DNA of 64,000 bases from Actinostola sp. cb2023. Lineage: Eukaryota; Cnidaria; Anthozoa; Actiniaria; Actinostolidae. Positions 46,801-56,768 of this stretch are shown piece after piece. Under the pieces are notes generated by a model. That model searched no databases and was not told the origin of the DNA. It saw nothing but the letters and a program-made list of their open reading frames with translations. The stretch lies in assembly GCA_033675265.1 (NCBI GenBank), contig JAUJYZ010001389.1:1-64000 (forward strand), given 5' to 3'. The translations under genes were made by a program, and so were the position numbers. Numbering within the stretch: position 1 is the first letter of the stretch; every line of letters starts with the position of its first letter.

Positions 46801-49661
46801 GGCCGTGAAAGTAATTCCGGCCGGGTCATTTTAGAACGAGGAATAACATACATAATACTGATGTACGTTGCATCATTATTACTGATACCACAAGAGCAAA
46901 TAACACTGAGCCAGCGCTATGAAAACGGCGAATGACATACGTTAATCTTCGGGCCGGGCCGTAGTAAGATTCCATTAGAACGAGGCGGAATATTACATGT
47001 GTAAACATTCTAAGATTCAAGTAGTCCATTTCGAGTCATTTTAGAACGAGGAATATTACCGATGTGTAAACATTCACGGCTAAGTTTCGAGTCATTTTAG
47101 AACGAGGAATATTACCGATGTGTAAACATTCACGGCTAAGTTTCGAGTCATTTTAGAACGAGGAATATTACCGATGTGTAAACATTCACGGCTAAGTTTC
47201 GAGTCATTTTAGAACGAGGAATATTACATGTGTAAACATTCTAAGATTCAAGTAGTCCATTTCGAGTCATTTTAGAACGAGTTTCACGACCTGACTTTTT
47301 GAAAAGACGGATCGACTCAGGTCGTGACCATAACAGTCGATCGGAGTCCGATCGTCACGGATCGTCACAATTTTGACCACCCTCGCGCCGCGGGTCTTCC
47401 AGAAATGAATATGCATGCTTACGACCAGATTCCGGAAACATAACAATTTCCGTTAAGACTTCGTAAAGCTATGGAGAATAAATTAAACTTCGGTAAAGTA
47501 AACGACACATTTCATGAATATATCACTCTTTCACGACCTGACTTTTTGGAAAGACGGATCGTCAAGCTGTTTGACGATCCGACTCACGGCGTGTGTATTG
47601 GACATGCCTGTTTCAGGAATGGATGCATGGATGAATGAATGAAGGAATGGATGGATGCATGAATGAATGGATGAATGAAGGAATGGATGGATGCATAAAT
47701 GGATGAATGAATGAAGGAATGGATGCATGGATGAATGAATGATGGAATGGATGGGATGCATGAATGAATGAATGAAGGAATGAAGGAATGGATGCATAAA
47801 TGGATGAATCAATGCATGTGAAGGAATGGATGCATGGATGAATGAATGAAGGAATGGATGGATGCATGAATGAATGGATGAATGAAGGAATGGATGGATG
47901 CATGAATGAATGGATGAATGAAGGAATGGATGGATGCATAAATGGATGAATGAATGAAGGAATGGATGCATGGATGAATGAATGATGGAATGGATGGATG
48001 CATGAATGAATGAATGAATGAATGAAGGAAGGGATGGATGCATAAATGGATGAATGAATGCATGTGTGAAGGAATGGATGGATGGATGCATGAATGGAAT
48101 GGATGAATGAATGAAGGAATGGATGCATAAATGGATGAATGAATGAAGGAATGGATGCATGGATGAAGGAATAAAGGAATGGATGGATGCATGAATGAAT
48201 GAATGGATGAATGAAGGAATGGATGCATAAATGGATGAATAAATGGATGTATGATGAAAGGAAGGAATGGATGCATGGGTGAATGAAGGAATGAAGGAAT
48301 GGATGCATGGATGAATAAATGGATGAATGAATGAATAAATGCAATGGATGCATGGATGAATGAAGGAATGGATGCATGGATGAACGGATGGATGGATTAT
48401 GATTATGATTAGCATGATCATGATAATAAACCAGTGCATACTCACCTCGCGCTAGTAGCATTTGTTCTCACAAGTTCAATAACTTGTTGAGTGTTACCAA
48501 CATCACCATCTGTCAACAGAAAAACCTGTCGAGGATAACCTTTGATCAGAGGCTGTGAAAATACATCTTGTAAAGGAGCAAGGATTTCAGTTCCTCCTAG
48601 ATCAGCCTCCATGGACTCGCCATGAGAACAAGCACGATTGAGACTTGAATCATCGTAACTTTTGCTTTTGGGAAACAACTTTGTAAACGAACTGCCAAAA
48701 CCAATCACATTGAAGTAACAGCCCTCTGGCAAACTCTTTAAAAATAGAAGCAGGGTTTCTCTTGCACTTTTGATATTTGACCCGCTCATGCTTCCACTTC
48801 GGTCAACCACAAATATGAATTCACCTCGGTCAAGACTTGCAGAACTGTCCAACTCCGGGAAAAAGTTGAACATGACTACTGGTTTCGAGAGGAACTCGTC
48901 TTTTATACCATCTTTCAACTTGGTCACGCCATTCTCCACCAGAGCGTGAGGCTCAAAAGGTTTACTGCACAGAACATGCACTTGTACATCAGCATCGAAC
49001 TTGAATTCCTCGCCAAGTCGAACTGTTGCTTGGCGATTGTCTTCTGGGTTGATGTCAACTTTGAGTGGATTGCAAGGAGATGTGATCTCTTCGATTAGCG
49101 ATGCACACTGCACCTCCAGCACAAAGTCGAAGGAATACTTGGTGCTCACCGAAGCGATGGTAGGCAACGTAGTACTGACACTGGGCTTGGAGTCGCTCGG
49201 AGAATATCTCGGGTTAAGTACTGCAGGCAACACAAACACCACTCTTCCTTCCTTCTCTACGCTCAGTGTTGTCACGAACGTCAACTCTACTGTAGCTGAC
49301 TGTTTTGGTGGTAGGTTTCCAACATTGATTTGAAAGATGTCTGAGCTCTCTCGTCGCTTTCTTCCAGTAGAAATGCGCTGTGACCACTACTGATGGCATC
49401 GTCGTACGTATCTCGAGCTTTTTGCTTTTCTTGGATCTCTGCTACGATGGTCCGTCCGTCTATAGTGGCTTGAAAGCCGCACACGGCCGCTTCCTCATCG
49501 AGAGGGAACACATAAATGGCTTCTATGGGGCTGTCACTGTTGTTTTTGTACTCCATGATGGCCAGCACTTCGGCTGTGAAGCCTTTGATGTTGCCACGAA
49601 TTTGTATCTTTTCCAAAGGAACACCAGAACCTCCATTCTTGTCGATGAAACCGTAACGCAT
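34864..49661 (-). CDS. VIT and VWA domain protein, VWA5A-like, three coding exons
   Basis: Coding exons in transcript order are 49661-48446, 37245-37131 and 36207-34864. The product, about 890 residues, has an N-terminal VIT domain (RYGFIDKNGG, EAIYVFPLDE, VAEIQEKQKAR, SGHSAFLLEE). A VWA domain follows with an intact MIDAS (DRSGSMSGS, LGGTEILAPL, LLTDGDV). The CFTFGIGAGAST and DLPEG segments and the C-terminal region (WATAIALSCLAG, DEWEMVAAKGTKWLKANL) follow human VWA5A (BCSC-1) in order. VIT/VWA proteins of this type are intracellular and of poorly known function. The start matches the human start (Met then a VIT strand), and a 5' UTR acceptor lies at 49684. One base appears to be missing at about 49342-49355. 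Splice sites are standard. The intron 48445-37246 is filled with repeats. Confidence 0.9.
36466..36880. mobile_element. 415-bp palindromic MITE in VWA5A-like intron
   Basis: Arms of about 200 bp (taggcgacttgcactaagag and inverse) cover nearly all of it, with a centre at about 36665. gattaa occurs on both sides a few bases out. Confidence 0.8.
37131..37245 (-). CDS. VWA5A-like exon 2
   Basis: A 115-bp exon (acceptor tatccacag, donor gtttgt) that completes the split Arg codon and reads CFTFGIGAGASTALVKGVAR to GDKLRAK. It matches human CFSFGIGEGTSTSLIKGIAR. Confidence 0.9.
37846..37876. repeat. Poly-C run
   Basis: About 30 consecutive C followed by gccatcc, at the start of the ATGA-type minisatellite. 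The run length should be treated as approximate. Confidence 0.85.
37880..38190. repeat. GGATGAATGA minisatellite, left block
   Basis: Irregular 4-bp based repeats (gaatgaatggatgcatggat). The same repeat with the same strand orientation lies beyond the foldback element at 47615-48395, so the element probably inserted into one array. Frames rich in HSFIHPFIH are artefacts. Confidence 0.9.
38290..39340. repeat. 125-bp subterminal repeats of the foldback element
   Basis: Units include cgatcggactccgatcg and actcggatcgtcacgagctg palindromic motifs, then tctttccaaatagtcaggtc and ttttgatgtagggcccctg. About eight copies, some partial. The dyads resemble transposase-binding subterminal repeats. Confidence 0.85.
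40674..40901. mobile_element. 222-bp MITE with TTA duplication
   Basis: Element 40677-40898 has inverted ends gggtgcgttcgattgac and the imperfect inverse gtcaatcgaacgcaccc, flanked by TTA on both sides. Consistent with PIF/Harbinger-type MITEs. It is nested in the foldback element. Confidence 0.8.
41596..42543 (+). mobile_element. 948-bp TIR element, diverged copy 3
   Basis: Ends catcgccagaaattccggtc and a diverged inverse (ccggaatttctggccatg). The order of internal motifs is the same as in copies 1 and 2 (cagtcaaattcgctcctaaa, agcacagggagcccaagcgc), but similarity is lower in the middle. Confidence 0.65.
42544..44208. other. Middle of foldback element, no gene recognised
   Basis: AT-rich, with only short, feature-free reading frames. 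Nothing resembling a transposase, DDE motif or helicase is visible. Confidence 0.4.
44209..44970. mobile_element. TIR element, about 760 bp
   Basis: Arms of about 130 bp: aataagccaagtcagagttt and inverse, including gactttttctcccatgtctc. No ORF. Confidence 0.7.
44967..45358. mobile_element. Palindromic MITE abutting the previous one
   Basis: Ends ttagccatttcaaaaacgag and inverse, with a central hairpin around gggggacacttgtcccc. It shares the sequence ttagcc with the end of its neighbour. Confidence 0.7.
45479..45640 (+). pseudogene. Reverse transcriptase fragment (LINE)
   Basis: The + frame reads SLLQSYFLDRHCKVRI, then SDWIEVKRGCPQGSNLGPLL, then a stop where W is usual, then NVFV. The motif GCPQGSxLGPLL is the conserved RT block 4 region of non-LTR retrotransposons. 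A fragment of about 50 codons, truncated on both sides. Confidence 0.85.
47040..47285. repeat. 56-bp repeats in the right arm
   Basis: Four to five copies of a unit containing cattttagaacgaggaatat and gtgtaaacattc. The motif cattttagaacgaggaata is also present singly elsewhere in both arms. Confidence 0.85.
47615..48395. repeat. GGATGAATGA minisatellite, right block
   Basis: About 780 bp of gaatggatgcatggatgaat-type irregular repeats ending about 50 bp before the exon 1 donor of the VWA5A-like gene. Confidence 0.92.
48446..49661 (-). CDS. VWA5A-like exon 1 (VIT + VWA), with frameshift
   Basis: Reads from MRYGFIDKNGG through LEESDERA in one frame, then DIFQINVGNLPPKQSATVE through RTNATSA in another. 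The switch is between about 49355 and 49342, and the count is one base short. Everything after is open to the donor ag|gtgagt at 48445. The exon continues 5' as untranslated sequence to the acceptor at 49684. Either an assembly or sequencing indel or a real null allele explains it. Confidence 0.88.
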
Positions 49662-49683
49662 CGTGCTTTTGTACTTCAAAATG

Positions 49684-51170
49684 CTGAAATAATCTCGATG
49701 TAGTTTGATGAAGACTGAAGTTGCGCATTACAATCATCGTTTATGTACTTGCAGTCGTTGTTCTATTATTAGATTCCTTACGTCATTATCCTGTACTGGT
49801 AGGGGAGGTGAAGGTTAGTTTTGTGCTCGCGTACAGAGTTGTTTATTTGCCAACTGATTATTTTGTATTTGCCAAATTAATATCCTTCTCTGAAAAGATG
49901 AAATAAGAATAAATTTATTCACTAAAGAGGTGATTAAATCAAATCAAATCAATCAAATCCCCCAGTATATCCCTTGTAGGGGTGAGTGGGGTAAAACCTA
50001 CACGATTGATGAGTTTATATATAGGACTGAGACAGAGCGGAAAAAACTGCAAAGCTGCGCTGTTTTCATACAGTTTCCATTAACTGGCAATGATACATCA
50101 AAAACTGCAATTGATGCATTTGAATTGTGCTACCATTACTCAAAACTTGTGACAAAGTCTTATCAAGTTACAGTAAAGCTTCTCGGAGATATTTACGAAA
50201 ACGATGGGTTTTTCTGCTGATCAAAATGCCACCTCTCCCAATGTACAAGGCCATATATCTCTGAGACTGACATTCACCGAATTTTGGTGGCATTTGATAT
50301 TTTGTTATTTGAGCATAAAAGGGCTTGTATACAAAATATTGAGCTTAACGACCTATAGGTGTCCTTATTAGAAGAGGCTATAAAACGTTTTTCCGCTCTG
50401 TTTATAGGAGATTGCTTCATGCAAGACACGTAAGGCATGATGATTAAGTAAGTCTAACGTCAGGACGCTATTCGATAAGAGCTTAGATCAGCTATATTGT
50501 AGCCTGACGTGACTGAACTTTTTGACCTGTCACGAAAAAAATAATTTTCGCTTTATCAACTTTCGATCCCCGATTTCGAAAAATTAAAGAACATCAATAA
50601 AGAAGCTTACATGCCAAATTTGAGAGCAATCGTAGCGGATGAGATATGGCCAGTTGAATATATAATTTCCCTACACAAATCACTGTAATTCGGCTGGGAT
50701 CAACGTTATGATCCAAGCCGAGAGGGGTTTCGCTACGGTGTCACTCCCGTATAAAAGTATCGGGTATGCTCGTCGTATCTTGAAATTAAAATTTTGAGCC
50801 TACCTCAGTACCAGTATGGCATCTTTTAGGGTGTCGAAAAAGACAATTCATGCATATTAAATCAGTAGATAATAGTCAGGTAAACAAGATACATGTCGAT
50901 AGTCAGATTTTATTCAAATACTAAACCCCGTAAACCAGTGTGTTATGTCATGTATGGTACATTACGCGACATGATCATTAATGACACTTCGGGTATCTTT
51001 TAGGGGTATTTTTGAAAATTGCCAACGCTTATCCTCGATAGTTTTATACGGAAGTCCCTCCACCACATTGAATAAAATATCAAGCAATGGTTATCATTCA
51101 CATTATTCAGTCTCTCTCACCTAAGCAACAACTCTAGATGTCGAGGAGAGCCAAACTGCGTATGACATTT
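49684..51170. other. 5' flank or 5' UTR intron of the VWA5A-like gene; no coding gene recognised
   Basis: Sequence upstream of the acceptor at 49684 is probably intron, with the promoter further up. A 96-codon + frame at 49930-50220 shows no family I know and I do not call it. Confidence 0.4.
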
Positions 51171-51176
51171 AGCACC

Positions 51177-51425
51177 TGAAAGTAGCGACCACCAGGAAGT
51201 AGCGACCACCAGGAAGTAGCGACCACCAGGAAGTAGTGACCACCAGGAAGTAGCGACCACCAGGAAGTAGCGACCACCAGGAAGTAGCGACCACCAGGAA
51301 GTAGCGACCACCAGGAAGTAGCAAAACCCCCACTCACCCCCCTCCCCCGAACGGTAACAGTTTCCTAACTTTGCTAGCCTGGAAATCCGAAAGTATAACG
51401 ACCTCGCTCGCTTTCGGAACTTTCT
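51177..51425. repeat. 17-bp gaagtagcgaccaccag array
   Basis: About nine copies of gaagtagcgaccaccag followed by a diverged region and ctcgctttcggaacttt, the end motif of the MITE at 30229-30626. The internal motif of that MITE has been amplified. Confidence 0.85.
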
Positions 51426-52075
51426 ATATCCGTAGGAAGCGGTTATTTGCAGTGACGTACTCGTCTCTCGACCAATGAAAATCCCGGAGAAAATATTGTG
51501 AATGATAAAAATTCCCGGCTTCGGAGGAAGAGGGAACGACCGAGGAGCTCTGGGTACGAGAATGACGAAAGCTCTGATCTGTCCGTTATAACCACAGGCA
51601 GCCCAACCATTGCTTTTGAGATTATTAAATCTAAATAATTCAATAAAATGATATTTGCCGCCTTTTTTGATGGGTTTCCTGTGGTAGAAAGCGTGCGCGC
51701 GCATGTAGTATATAATGCGTATTATGTTGGGTTCCCTGTGTTGAGTAACGTATATTTGAAAATTTTGATCCCTATTACACTTTTTACTCGTGCCCATGCC
51801 GAAGGCCGGGGCAGGAGTCTTAAATTGCAGATCGTCTTCTTTTTTTTTGTCGGTCAGGTTATGAAATGGAAGGTGGAGATGAAGTCTCATCACAAGAGAG
51901 ATTACAATTCACAAACCAATCAGGAGGCACCGGAGGTCAAGCAGGGGCAAGTTCAGTTGTCAGTGTTGTCATAATCTATCACGAAAATATATCTAGTTCT
52001 GAATGGCTTGAGTTTCCTTGCCAGGATTGTCCTTTTTCCAAAAATACCTTTATAAAGTGGCTCAACTAGGAGACA

Positions 52076-52816
52076 AGAAGTCTGACAGCCAAACACTGAG
52101 TTGATAACTATAATCGTTCTCAGATCTGAACATAGAGAAATGTTTAAGCAGTGAATACACCTATCACTCAACAAGTAACCAAACACTGATTTGATCCGAC
52201 TATAATCGTTATCTCAGATCTAAACATAGAGAAATGTTTAAGCAGTGAATACACATATCACTCAACAAGTAACCAAACACTGATTTGATCCGACTATAAT
52301 CGTTATCTCAGATCTAAATATAGAGAAATGTTTAAGCAGTAAATACACCTATCACTCAACAAGTAACCAAACACTGATTTGATCCGACTATAATCGTTAT
52401 CTCAGATCTAAATATAGAGAAATGTTTAAGCAGTGAATACACCTATCACTCAACAAGTAACCAAACACTGATTTGATCCGACTATAATCGTTATCTCAGA
52501 TCTAAACATAGAGAAATGTTTAAGCAGTGAATACACATATCACTCAACAAGTAACCAAACACTGATTTGATCCGACTATAATCGTTATCTCAGATCTAAA
52601 CATAGAGAAATGTTTAAGCAGTGAATACACCTATCACTCAACAAGTAACCAAACACTGTTGTGATCACTATAATCGTTATCTCAGATCTAAACATAGATA
52701 AATGTTTAAGCAGTGAATACACCTATCACTCAACAAGTAACCAAACACTGATTTGATCCGACTATAATCGTTATCTCAGATCTAAATATAGAGAAATGTT
52801 TAAGCAGTGAATACAC
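52076..52816. repeat. 94-bp tandem repeat (about 8 copies)
   Basis: The unit includes aaccaaacactgatttgatc, cgactataatcgttatctca and gaaatgtttaagcagtgaat. High identity among copies indicates recent expansion within the 3.4-kb element. Confidence 0.9.
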
Positions 52817-53635
52817 CTTTGATGACTAAGCACAATCTGCAATTGAGTGGGTCTGGGAACGAGATCACTAAAAGCTGATCTATGGGCATGAGGTTTTATC
52901 GACAGTCGACCTCTTTCTTCACAAACCTTGTTCGGGGAAAGTTATGTCGTCTTGTGATCGTCAGAAAAAACGATTTGAAGGAAGTATGTCTAATACGCTT
53001 ATCTCACATACAAATGCACACGCTGTTAACGGTTAATAATATACAGTATACTTCTTTCATGCTACAATGCATCCCAGTGCTCAAACGCACCAGGGCACGA
53101 ATGAACGCTTATTAAAGCGTCTAGTTATGTAATAGGGACCAACATTTTCAAATATCGTTAAATAATCATCGGATCACGCTGAAACTTTGCAAGATTATAA
53201 AGCAAGACACAGTAAACAACACCTGAAAAAATAGTTTCATTTTATTTAGGTAAACCTGATATTTTCAATATATGGAACTCCCCAGAAAAATTGGGATTTT
53301 TGAAAGCTTGACCTTTTTTACCGTTTGGAAAGTCTCGTCCAGAATTTCGTGTTCCTGTTTTCGCTTGGGATAACTAGGTCCAGGCTCCGACGGTGCAAAA
53401 TCACGCCACATGTAAACCAAGATGGCGGTGTTTCAAGGTACTTCAGCTTATGAATGTTCTTTTTCTTTTTGGGTTTAAGAATAGCAGAATTACAACAACT
53501 ACTTCAGCAAACTGTAAACGTACCTCGTACTTTCATAAATCAAATAACAAATGAACAAAACATGAGTCAAGAGTGGTGTAGCCTTCGTTTATTACCTTTA
53601 TCACTATCAGTACTCCCTTTGACTTTGTCTTCGCT

Positions 53636-54573
53636 ATCGCCAACTATTCCGGTCATCTGAGCCCGCGATGAACAGCGGTCTCCCCCAATCGAATAATGAA
53701 AATGGCGAATACAAATACAAGGCTTGATGGGGAAGCGATCAAATCAAGCCAAATAAAAGTCTATGTTCTGAAGAATATTAATTTGCCGCGGTAGAATAGC
53801 ATTCCACTACTCCTTTATATACTTTGTTCTGGCTAATAAAAATTACAAAAATATAATGTTCTACCTTTCGTTTGAAAATCTTCGATCGACGTCAGTATCG
53901 TCCATACTGCCTCTGTAAATTTGGATAAAAACATGCGAAAGTGCGAAGTTCCAAGTCGAATTGTCGAAATACGGATGACTCTGTCCAATTTGCCGCGGTG
54001 GATTTATAAAGTAGACATACCAGTAAGATCACTCACGAAAGCGCGTCTAGATTGGAGATAATTCTACCTTTCGTTTGTGGCTTTGAAAATGCTCCATTAT
54101 CACACCGTGAGAACACCAAATGTCCGCTTGCGGTGGACGAAGTATAGTGAAGTTTGAAGTCGAAACTTTACCGAAAATCTTCATGTTAGGTATCAAAATA
54201 AAGCCCAAATATCCAGCTTTCATTTGCCGTAAAGATCCATGGGATAGCTGTTAAAGCACAGGGATACCGTCGCAAGTAAGTTTGATTTCTCCACTGAGTC
54301 CGGGCCTGAGGGCGCTTGGGCTCCCTGTGCTATTGCTCAATATCGTCAAACCGAGTTAGTATTTCCGTTCTAAAATGTTTCTTCGATAATATTGAGCTCT
54401 AAATATACATAACACATACAGTTTGGTAGTTGCTTTCAATTCGAATGATGTTTAATTCACAAGAGGAGCCTTATTGAACGTTAGGAGCGAATTTGACTGT
54501 TACTCTAAGTATATTTTCCAAAGTCACGCCGTTGCGTGACCTACGGGTCAGGATGACCGGAATAGTTGGCGAT
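53636..54573 (-). mobile_element. 948-bp-family TIR element, copy 2 (938 bp)
   Basis: Ends atcgccaactattccggtca and inverse. Nearly identical to 4821-5768 but in opposite orientation. No coding capacity. Close similarity suggests recent movement of both. Confidence 0.8.
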
Positions 54574-55185
54574 GGTTGAAAAAATCGGCCCAAATTCGAA
54601 AAATCTTCAACTTTAACGTTCGTTTCTCGCTCAGTTTCTGCAGTGTCAGCCAAAGAAAACTTGCTTGAATTGTCAATGAGATGTCTATATTTATGTGCTT
54701 TTTCCATTTCTTGTTCTTGAGATTTGTTTCTCGGTCTATTTTAGCTCTTTTTAGCGAGAAAACAACTATCGGGTTTGTCCGCCATCTTGCTTCATCGCCG
54801 TTCACGACAATGGTTACCATGGTGATTCGCTACTAGGGGACTATCACTATTAGACCCCTAGTAGCGTAGCCAATCAGATTGCAGGATATGTGATAGACCA
54901 CTAGTTTGTTTATACTAATTATAAATAGCCTCAGAAACATTGGTTGGGCTGCCTGTGTTATAACGGGGTTCCACTGTATTTAGTTCCATTCCAACTATTT
55001 TCTGAATTAGTTCCATATAAACATGTAAGGATGTTTTTCGATTGTATTTTTGCTGTTTATATCCATTATGAGCAGGTATTGTCGACTGGAAATTCTGCTT
55101 TAAATTGTGCAAGTAATAGGCTAAAACTACTCAGCTGGATGACAATACAAAAGTAGGCTTCTATTAAAATAGCTTTATTAAGAAT

Positions 55186-55862
55186 GAAGCAAGTAATCCA
55201 AAGACTCAGCAAAGACCAAAACAACGTATATATTTTTTGGTAACTATATTTCGGCTAGCCAGACTAGCCTTCTTCAGGTTATGGAGAGATTTACAAATGG
55301 TACTAAAATATATAGCTATTACACAATGAGCCGAAACACTAGATGATATAGATGACGTAAAAAAATTACAACATAGATTAAAAGATAAGAAATTACAGTT
55401 CATCACGTTTATTAAGACCTAGAGGTTCAAGGGTTTCCCTTTATCTATAAGGTGAGCTTCTCTGGCTTTACGTATCGAGTCCCTCGGCGAAGAAATAAGT
55501 TCTAGGGGGATTAGTTGCAAATCATTTGCAGAGTGGTTAGGATTAGAAAGAAAATGTTCAGAAACGGAAGTGGGATTGGATTTAAGGTTAGGTGTGTCGA
55601 TTAGTCGTCTGTGTTCATTAAATCTGTCCTTTAGTCGTCGTTTGGTTTCTCCGATGTATTGTAAATGGCAGCGGTTACATTGTACCATGTATATCACGTT
55701 TTTAGAATTGCAAGTGATGTGGGACTTTATGAGGCGGGCTTCTCCAGTGGAATGGAATGTGTAATGATTGAGGCCGTTAGTCTGGCTAGCCGAAATATAG
55801 TTACCAAAAAATATATACGTTGTTTTGGTCTTTGCTGAGTCCTTGGACTACTTGCTTGATTT
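55186..55862 (-). mobile_element. Penelope-like element fragment with GIY-YIG endonuclease domain
   Basis: On the - strand, about 55775-55419 reads NHYTFHSTGEARLIKSH, NSKNVIYMVQCNRCHLQYIG, ETKRRLKDRFNEHRR and ...IDKGKPLNL-stop. This is the C-terminal GIY-YIG endonuclease typical of Penelope-like retroelements, with the Cys-x2-Cys insert and the YIG-x10-R pattern. The RT domain is missing. An inverted repeat of about 85 bp (gactcagcaaagaccaaaac) frames it at 55186-55270 and 55781-55862, as expected for the peculiar terminal repeats of this class. Confidence 0.85.
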
Positions 55863-55992
55863 AACATTGTTTTTGACCATTTAGATCTATACATTAGATC
55901 CAACGTTTTCTGGCAGGATACTCGTACACGGCTTTTGCTACTTCTCAAGTCTTCTTTTTATTAAGAAGCCCGAGTTCACGTAAGCTAATAGA

Positions 55993-56380
55993 AGTAGTAG
56001 GCAAATGAGAGTTCTGCGCCAGTCCCGGTCCCACAATTTTGGAGGGGGAGGGGTGGTCTCAACGAGCTTTCCTCGGTCCCAAATTTCAGGATGGGTGGTC
56101 TTAACGAGCTTGCCTCGGTCCCAAATCTTAGGACCTTAGAAACCGGGGTCCCAACTTCTGGAGGGAGATCCGGTCCCCCCTCAACATTATTTAATTCATA
56201 AACTCTCATTAGATTGCTGCGGGAATGGCAGGTGTGTACATTGTTCTTTTGTTTCACGTTTTGACTTTTTCAAGTCACGTCTTGACATAGTAATTGCACC
56301 ATCAAACCGAACATTGTTATTCGCACGTGTCATGAGCTCAGTATGTGGTTATTTATATTAATCGCATTAACAACCATGAG
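55993..56380 (+). repeat. Left terminal inverted repeat of the Polinton-like element
   Basis: Matches the inverse of about 60590-61005. Identity is near-perfect over the outer 265 bp and weaker with indels inside. It includes two tandem ggtcccaaat..ctcgtt-type subrepeats. Confidence 0.88.
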
Positions 56381-56768
56381 ACATGTGAACTAACATTCAA
56401 ATACAACATCATAATCATGTTTAAAGATTATTTGTCGCGAGTAGGAGTATAGCTGATGGTATAGGTATTATGAATAAAATAAAAATAAATACATTAAACA
56501 AATCACTTTGAAACACAATGAATAACAACTCAGTGGCGCATGGTCAGCAGACAATTGTGTACATTTTTTAATCTGGATTAAAAACTGAATAAAAGCATTG
56601 TTTTTGTACACTATAAACCAGTCTAGTGAGTTACTGGCGGCAACGCATCAAAACAAAGGGGAACAATATACGAATCACAATTATACTACTCAAATTGTTT
56701 TCATCACTTTTATTTTTTTATTTTTTATTTTATTTTTACATTCAAAGTAACGATGCGTGACTTGCTAC

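Larger units (their letters stand above)
38199..47604. mobile_element. Foldback-like element, about 9.4 kb, with very long inverted arms
   Basis: The left arm 38199 to about 40465 and the right arm about 45880-47604 are inverted copies of each other. The outer ends are tgtccaatacacacgc and its inverse; inner parts match at, for example, 39860-40010 versus 46325-46470 and 40390-40460 versus 45890-45960. The left arm carries about eight 125-bp subterminal repeats and the right arm four 56-bp repeats, so the arms differ in outer tandem repeats. This is like sea urchin TU and other foldback elements. No transposase ORF is seen. The 5.4-kb middle holds nested elements. No clear target duplication. 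Confidence 0.7.
51586..54964. mobile_element. 3.4-kb CACAGG-end element with 7-bp target duplication
   Basis: Element 51593-54957 starts CACAGGCAGCCCAACCAT and ends with the inverse, flanked by TTATAAC at 51586-51592 and 54958-54964. It has the same ends as the 714-bp copy at 26410. It contains the cctgtggt...gcgcgc sub-end, an array of 94-bp repeats and a 938-bp nested TIR element. No transposase ORF. Confidence 0.75.

Noticed and set aside
47531..48461. Open frames rich in His, Ser, Phe and Ile (HSFIHPFIH) of up to 304 codons
   Set aside because: Translation of the GGATGAATGA minisatellite in all three - frames; no gene features.
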